A stretch of DNA of 64,000 bases from contig JASCIV010000017.1 in the NCBI GenBank assembly GCA_030374735.1, positions 1-64,000 of the forward strand, in the 5' to 3' direction. Both the position numbers and the translations under genes were made by a program. The DNA is from Gracilaria caudata. Lineage: Eukaryota > Rhodophyta > Florideophyceae > Gracilariales > Gracilariaceae. Under the pieces are notes generated by a model that made no database searches, was not told the origin of the DNA, and saw only the letters and a list, made by a program, of their open reading frames with translations. Below are positions 59,459-64,000 of the stretch, piece after piece (positions within the stretch are counted from its first letter, which is position 1; every line of letters starts with the position of its first letter).

Positions 59459-61162
59459 ATGCGAAGCTTTGGTCTCTTTTTCTTCGCCCTCTTGGGTTGT
59501 TTGACAGTTTCACTTGCCGTGCCTACCGTGATTCGTCAAGATGGAAATGCAGATACTTGTCCACTAGACGGGGTGTGTTTTGCTTTGGACCAGAGTGGAT
59601 CAATCTTCTCCAACTATCAGATTCTACAGGCCTTTGTTGTTGCCGTCGCTCGAGATGTTGAAGCTAATTCCCCGCAAACTCTCTTTTCGGCTTTCGGGTT
59701 TTCAACCACTGTGAATCCTATTCAGTCCTCCACTTCAGAAGTGGAAGGAGTATTTGTTCCTGCTGTGAATGCTCCCGTCACACCTTCTGGCACTACGAAC
59801 ATGTACGCTGGTCTGAATGCATGTTTCAATGAGCTTACAGACCTGACTGGCAACAGGGTGATCGTTCTTTTGACGGACGGCGTGGACAATGGATCTCCCT
59901 TCGCAATTGAACTCGCTCCAAGAGTTAGGGACCAAGGAATTGTAATCATCACTATTGGAATTGGAAGTGGTGTATCCAGTCTTTACCTTCAGCAACTTGC
60001 GACGAGCCCGGCCTTTTTCATTGCTTCGGCATTTACTGCATTACCGATCGAAGTGTTTAGACTTTCGCAGATGATGTGCGAGCTCCCTGTAGTTTCTCCG
60101 ATGCCAACTGACGATGACTTCTTGGAACCTGAAATAAGCGTAACCCCAGAGGTAACTGAAACCCCAGAGGTAACTGAAACCCCGGAGGTAACTGAAACCC
60201 CAGAGGTGACTGAAACCCCGGAGGTGACTGAAACCCCGGAGGTGACTGAAACTCCAGAGGTGACAGAAACTCCAGAGGTGACTGAAACTCCAGAGGTGAC
60301 AGAAACTCCGGAGGTGACAGAAACTCCAGAGGTGACAGAAACTCCAGAGGTGACAGAAACCCCTGAGGTGACGGAAACCCCCGAGGTGACGGAAACCCCC
60401 GAGGTGACGGAAACCCCAGATCTCTCCGAAACCCCAGAACCAAGTTCCACCCCTGAGGTGATTGTTGACCCCGCGACGCCGAGTCCGGAAGTTTCTGAGA
60501 CACCAGTCATATCTGAAACGCCGTTCGTTTCCGAAACGCCAATCATATCCGAAACACCAGTTGTATCCGAGACGCCAGTTGTGTCCGAGACGCCAATCGT
60601 GACTGAGACACCAATCGTAACTGAAACGCCAATCTTTACTGAAACGCCAATCGTAACTGAAACGCCAATTGTAACCGAAGCACCCCCCATCACACCTACC
60701 CCCGCGGACGCATGTGAATTGGCGTTCCAGGAGTGTGGCTTCACTTTCGTTGGCACACCAACAGTGCCAACGTTCGTCCTCCCAACTGTTCCGGATCAGC
60801 CGTTCACGCCCAGAATAATCTCAAGCGATCCAAGCATCAATATCGGCGTTCTGAACACCAACGACATCGTCCCAGAATTCATTGAACCAGATGGAACTGT
60901 TGTGCCCATTACGGATGAGACGGATGCCTCCCCGCCGTTCGCACCGACGCAGTTCAAGCCGTTCTCGATCCCTGGTGATACTGGCTCTGCTATTGGCCAT
61001 CAGACGTTCCAAGGCAATCAAGCACTGGTGATCGGCGATCGATGTGTGCGCGTGTTCTTCTCTTCTTTCCAAGTGCTTTCGACCGTAGAGCCATTCTTTG
61101 TGATCGGCAATGTTGAAGCCACCGTCGACGACAATGCGTGCGTTGTGTTCAGAACCGCGTAG
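59459..61162 (+). CDS. Secreted von Willebrand factor A-domain protein with ETPEVT repeats
   Basis: A 567-residue intronless gene. A signal peptide (MRSFGLFFFALLGCLTVSLA) is followed by a vWA domain, residues about 35-210, with an intact metal-ion-dependent adhesion site: DQSGS (DxSxS), the Thr in SGTTNMYAGL, and the Asp in VIVLLTDGVDN. Then come about 15 copies of the hexapeptide ETPEVT (18-bp units, about 60150-60420) and a looser ETPIVT/ETPVVS tract. A C-terminal domain of about 150 residues without known homology (DACELAFQECGF to ATVDDNACVVFRTA) ends the protein. It is probably an extracellular matrix or adhesion protein, with the repeat as a glycosylated stalk; that role is inferred. No membrane anchor is seen. 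Confidence 0.85.
   Translation: MRSFGLFFFALLGCLTVSLAVPTVIRQDGNADTCPLDGVCFALDQSGSIFSNYQILQAFVVAVARDVEANSPQTLFSAFGFSTTVNPIQSSTSEVEGVFVPAVNAPVTPSGTTNMYAGLNACFNELTDLTGNRVIVLLTDGVDNGSPFAIELAPRVRDQGIVIITIGIGSGVSSLYLQQLATSPAFFIASAFTALPIEVFRLSQMMCELPVVSPMPTDDDFLEPEISVTPEVTETPEVTETPEVTETPEVTETPEVTETPEVTETPEVTETPEVTETPEVTETPEVTETPEVTETPEVTETPEVTETPEVTETPEVTETPDLSETPEPSSTPEVIVDPATPSPEVSETPVISETPFVSETPIISETPVVSETPVVSETPIVTETPIVTETPIFTETPIVTETPIVTEAPPITPTPADACELAFQECGFTFVGTPTVPTFVLPTVPDQPFTPRIISSDPSINIGVLNTNDIVPEFIEPDGTVVPITDETDASPPFAPTQFKPFSIPGDTGSAIGHQTFQGNQALVIGDRCVRVFFSSFQVLSTVEPFFVIGNVEATVDDNACVVFRTA
60150..60420 (+). repeat. 18-bp tandem repeat encoding ETPEVT
   Basis: About 15 in-frame 18-bp units. 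Third codon positions vary between blocks (GTAACT, GTGACT, GTGACA, GTGACG), so copies were spread by local duplication, with the protein sequence held constant. Confidence 0.85.
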
Positions 61163-61512
61163 ACCGTCGCAATCGTATAGTATGTATTTCAATCTGTACC
61201 TCGATAGTCAAAATGATCACCAGAAAAATGCGAACCTTTACCCTACCTATTTCGATAACATAGTAAAGGCCTACAAAGGCACGTCCATGAGCTGCATGTA
61301 CTAGTACGCGGTGTACCAAATTGTGTTTCAGACTCTGGGACAACGTAGAAAGAAAGCGCTTGGAGCAGGGCGAGGACGGTGAACAGCTCGGAAGACTGTT
61401 ACTGCTCTAACATTGAAACGGGGTCTAGCGGAACGTGTCTCATGCGCTTTCAGAAGACAGTTGAGCAAAATCGCAAAACCCACCGACAAATGGACTTGAT
61501 AGCTGAAGAGAA
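61163..61512. other. Convergent intergenic region
   Basis: About 350 bp of 3' flanks between the vWA protein gene and glyoxalase II. Nothing else is seen. Confidence 0.4.
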
Positions 61513-62415
61513 TCATTTTGGAGGTCGGAAAGAGTTTTTTCTCTCTCTCAATGCTTTCATTACCGCAACAGGATCTCCATGAGTTACGCCAACCGTCTCG
61601 GCAAGTTCGGGGTTGTTTGTTCTCATGAACGGATTAAACTTCTTCTCGTCACCAATATTGCTCGGAACTGTCGGAGTTCCTTTGGAGACTTGCTCTCTTG
61701 CCCAGGCAAGCTTTCCTACGGTGCTTTGGTTATTGGGCTCAACAGAAACGGCAAACAGCAAATTGGAAACAGTGTACTCATGACCACAAAACACGAGAGT
61801 GTCGTCAGGCAGGGAAGCTAGGGTAGAATTCAAGGACTTCTGCATGTCAGATGCAGAACCCTCAAAAAACTTTCCACACCCGGCAACAAACAGAGTGTCG
61901 CCAGTGAACACTGCCTTCTTGGCGGTGTCGGTGACGAAGCAGAGGTGCCCCTGAGTGTGACAGGGAGTGTTAAGCGCAAAGACAGAGAGCGAGGAGCCTT
62001 TTAAGAGGTGAGAATTACCAGATTCAAGTCGCTTTGTGACACCATCAGCTGCTTCATAGGCAGAGCCGACAATCTCCACGTCTGGAACGAGCTTTGAGAG
62101 CTGTATGTTTCCCCCAGCATGATCCCAATGGTGGTGGGTAGTGAGGGCAGTCGTTACGTTTGCGTTAAGATTTTCGGCGACTTGCAAAAGCTTCTCTGGC
62201 TCTGCAGGGTCGACTAGAGCGGCGGTCGAGGTGGACTTGTCATGAATGAGGTAGGAAAAATTATCGGACAATATCGGGACGACGTGAACGTCAACGGAGG
62301 AACTGAGCGGCACAACCGAGACGCTCATTTCTACGGGGCGGCGCGAGACTGCGGCGAATCGGCGTGTCAAGTGGAACACTCGCAGAGGGAGCGAAGAGAG
62401 AAATGCGGGCGGCAT
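61513..62415 (-). CDS. Glyoxalase II (hydroxyacylglutathione hydrolase)
   Basis: A 300-residue metallo-beta-lactamase-fold enzyme that hydrolyses S-lactoylglutathione to lactate and glutathione in methylglyoxal detoxification. The metal site THHHWDHAGG (residues 93-102), the block TPCHTQGHLCF, FTGDTLFVAGCGKFFEG and VFCGHEYT are all present. The C-terminal substrate-binding part includes KKFNPFMRTNNPE. The first 30 residues (MPPAFLSSLPLRVFHLTRRF) look like a mitochondrial or plastid presequence, and an in-frame ATG just after it (residue 30) would give a cytosolic form, so one gene may serve two compartments. It is divergent from the next gene over 226 bp. Confidence 0.93.
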   Translation of the reverse strand: MPPAFLSSLPLRVFHLTRRFAAVSRRPVEMSVSVVPLSSSVDVHVVPILSDNFSYLIHDKSTSTAALVDPAEPEKLLQVAENLNANVTTALTTHHHWDHAGGNIQLSKLVPDVEIVGSAYEAADGVTKRLESGNSHLLKGSSLSVFALNTPCHTQGHLCFVTDTAKKAVFTGDTLFVAGCGKFFEGSASDMQKSLNSTLASLPDDTLVFCGHEYTVSNLLFAVSVEPNNQSTVGKLAWAREQVSKGTPTVPSNIGDEKKFNPFMRTNNPELAETVGVTHGDPVAVMKALRERKNSFRPPK

Positions 62416-62641
62416 ACTTAGCTCGCTAGTGTCGTTGAGGCTTATCGATGAGCTGGGGCGCCGGGCCGTGCTCTCCCGGAACTCTTGAACGCACTAGACG
62501 TAATAAAAAAACGCGCCGTGGCGCGGAGATATGATACAGATGGCGCGTGGCACCACACTTTAGCTGAACGCGCGTCTGCTCCTCCGTCCTGCCCCGCTTC
62601 AATTTCGCGTCCTCCACCTCGAGCGCGACGCTTTCTCTATC

Positions 62642-64000
62642 ATGGGGAATCGCGGCAGAGCTCCCCGCTCCAACCACCCGCTGCTCGTCGCTGCCGCCGC
62701 CATCACCAGAGCAATCGATCCTGCCTCCCCAATTCGAATCACCGTCATCCGCCTTCTCGGCGACGCACTGCACACCATACAGGAGTCGCAACTCACCGTC
62801 GATGCCATCAAAGCGCGAGCCGCTGCTTTCTCATCCTCACCCAACCCCCACATCACCCGCGTTCAGCTTGAGGCAGACGCCCGCACCCGCTCCGCGCACG
62901 AGCACGGATGTCGCGCTCTCTTCTCCGCCACCGTTGCCGCCCTACTCAAGCTCCCGAGTCGCGGCGGTCCTTTGCGTCGACGTGCTGTGCAGCTGCTCAA
63001 TATTGCCGCCAGAGCAGCTGGTCCTGCTGTTGCGATGGCTGCGGCCGACAAGTGTCGATCTCATATAGATGGTCTGAAGAGATTGACCTGGACAAGTACC
63101 GAATCAGCTGACTTTGAAGTAGTGTGTAGCGTTCTAACTCTCGCCGAAATCTCCTCTTGTCATATCGCTGGCAGGCAAGTTGCTAGCGATTCCATTCATT
63201 TCTTGCTCAGCCCACGAGTGCGTCAAAAATGCAAGCGACCCGATCTATCACATGCCATTGCCGTGATTGTACAAAGTTTCCCTCCTCACGCACCTCCTGA
63301 CGATCGTCTCGTTGATAATATGCTGGAGTACTCATTGTCGTCTTCATCCGTCAAGCAAGGATCCGCTGGATTTGCCACCGCTTTGTTAACGGCCATTCTT
63401 GCACCATTTCTTGTCTCCAGAGGACCGCAGCCATGCGATGATGTCTTCGCTACATGTTCGAAGGCCTTACGCGTAGCGCCATCACCGACAGAGAGGGCTA
63501 TGTGGGTATTAGCCATGACTCGTGCATCTGTGACGGCAAGACGATCCCCTTTATATCAACTTCGCAAGTATGGTACATCGGAGGTCGGTTCAAAGTTTCC
63601 CCAAGATGGAGGAAACAAAGCCGTTAAGTTTGAGAAAGAACTTCACGATTCTGATCCGGCCAATTGGGTGTCCAATAACACTTTCGAAGATTCGCTTTTG
63701 CAGATTGCACGCGAGACACATTTAGCTCAAGGCGATGTTGACTCCTCAATAGCCGTAGCAGCCGTTTTACGAATGTGGTCACAAGCTTTGCCGGAAAGCA
63801 TTCCCATCGTAATTCCAAATGCAATCGCCAAACTTATGCCTGATCTCCGCGACGTTAAGGCGGTTTCCACATTGGTAGATGCGATATGGCTAGGTGTGTT
63901 AAAGAATTTGAAGCCAAGTTTGTCCACTACCGTCTTCAAAGGTCTCCTGCCCGCACTGGAATCAGATGGTTTGGAATTTGCCGCCACACTTCATCTCTGT
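62642..64000 (+). CDS. Alpha-helical (HEAT-like) repeat protein, 5' part only
   Basis: An open frame of 453 codons from the ATG at 62642 to the window end, so the gene is cut here. It begins MGNRGRAPRSNHPLLVAAAA and is made of successive amphipathic helices rich in alanine and leucine (for example RRAVQLLNIAARAAGPAVAM, FATALLTAILAPFLVS, DVKAVSTLVDAIWLGVLKNL). It looks like a large solenoid scaffold. I do not recognise the family. Coding character is supported by the long frame and the absence of low-complexity text. It shares a short divergent promoter with glyoxalase II. Confidence 0.7.
   Translation, partial: MGNRGRAPRSNHPLLVAAAAITRAIDPASPIRITVIRLLGDALHTIQESQLTVDAIKARAAAFSSSPNPHITRVQLEADARTRSAHEHGCRALFSATVAALLKLPSRGGPLRRRAVQLLNIAARAAGPAVAMAAADKCRSHIDGLKRLTWTSTESADFEVVCSVLTLAEISSCHIAGRQVASDSIHFLLSPRVRQKCKRPDLSHAIAVIVQSFPPHAPPDDRLVDNMLEYSLSSSSVKQGSAGFATALLTAILAPFLVSRGPQPCDDVFATCSKALRVAPSPTERAMWVLAMTRASVTARRSPLYQLRKYGTSEVGSKFPQDGGNKAVKFEKELHDSDPANWVSNNTFEDSLLQIARETHLAQGDVDSSIAVAAVLRMWSQALPESIPIVIPNAIAKLMPDLRDVKAVSTLVDAIWLGVLKNLKPSLSTTVFKGLLPALESDGLEFAATLHLC

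Noticed and set aside
59989..60756. 255-codon minus-strand frame of VTSGVS repeats
   Set aside because: It is the antisense of the ETPEVT repeat.

Overview
This is nuclear DNA of a photosynthetic eukaryote, most likely a red alga and probably a multicellular one. The genes are densely packed and mostly intronless, and the introns that can be placed are 83-164 nt with GT-AG ends. The gene set is purely eukaryotic: AP-3 delta, Vps18, UBA3, Ubc13, NOC3, E(z), SNF5 and MPDU1. Plastid biology shows in a lumenal CYP38-type cyclophilin with a bipartite presequence, a phytol-kinase-like enzyme, and an S1-domain plastid protein that lacks the EF-Ts part fused to it in green plants. A circularly permuted tRNA gene, a gene form known from Cyanidioschyzon and some green picoalgae, also fits. 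The species is an inference; the lineage call is about 70% sure.

Layout, left to right. 1-8.3 kb: uridine kinase/UPRT, phytol-kinase-like enzyme, EAPP-like zinc protein, a two-TM protein with DEG/ENaC-like architecture, AAMP/Sqt1-like WD40 protein, MPDU1. 8.3-17.8 kb: membrane-anchored subtilase, SNF5-family remodeller subunit with an extra helix-turn-helix, DEP-domain PI3K-like kinase (one intron), RING-H2 membrane protein. 17.8-22.8 kb: gene-poor, with a purine-rich minisatellite, a diverged repeat pair and one small secreted cysteine-rich protein. 22.8-36.4 kb: Vps18, atypical bZIP, Ubc13, CYP38 (three exons), permuted tRNA-Gly(UCC), UBA3, AP-3 delta, mitochondrial bL33. 36.4-46.5 kb: HisI, a TA-flanked MITE, mitochondrial uL3, CDV3-like protein, a RAP1-like BRCT-Myb protein with seven 35-residue repeats, a four-finger C2H2 protein, plastid S1 protein. 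46.7-55.4 kb: NOC3, Polycomb E(z), and a large HAT/TPR protein. 55.4-59.4 kb: gene-poor, with a 49-bp near-perfect palindrome. 59.4-64 kb: secreted vWA protein with ETPEVT repeats, glyoxalase II, and the 5' part of a helical-repeat gene that runs off the window.

The genes form no single pathway; this is ordinary chromosomal mixing, with many divergent pairs sharing short promoters and convergent pairs 50-250 bp apart. Functional pairs do occur: AP-3 delta with Vps18 (endolysosomal traffic), UBA3 with Ubc13 and a RING protein (ubiquitin-like conjugation), E(z) with SNF5 (chromatin), bL33m with uL3m (mitoribosome).

The most notable items are the permuted tRNA-Gly gene, the RAP1-like telomere-protein candidate, the DEG/ENaC-like membrane protein, and an over-represented decamer, TACCCTTGTA, found in the sense orientation upstream of several genes. 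Start codons were set at the first plausible ATG, because several of the longest open frames begin at GTG or TTG.
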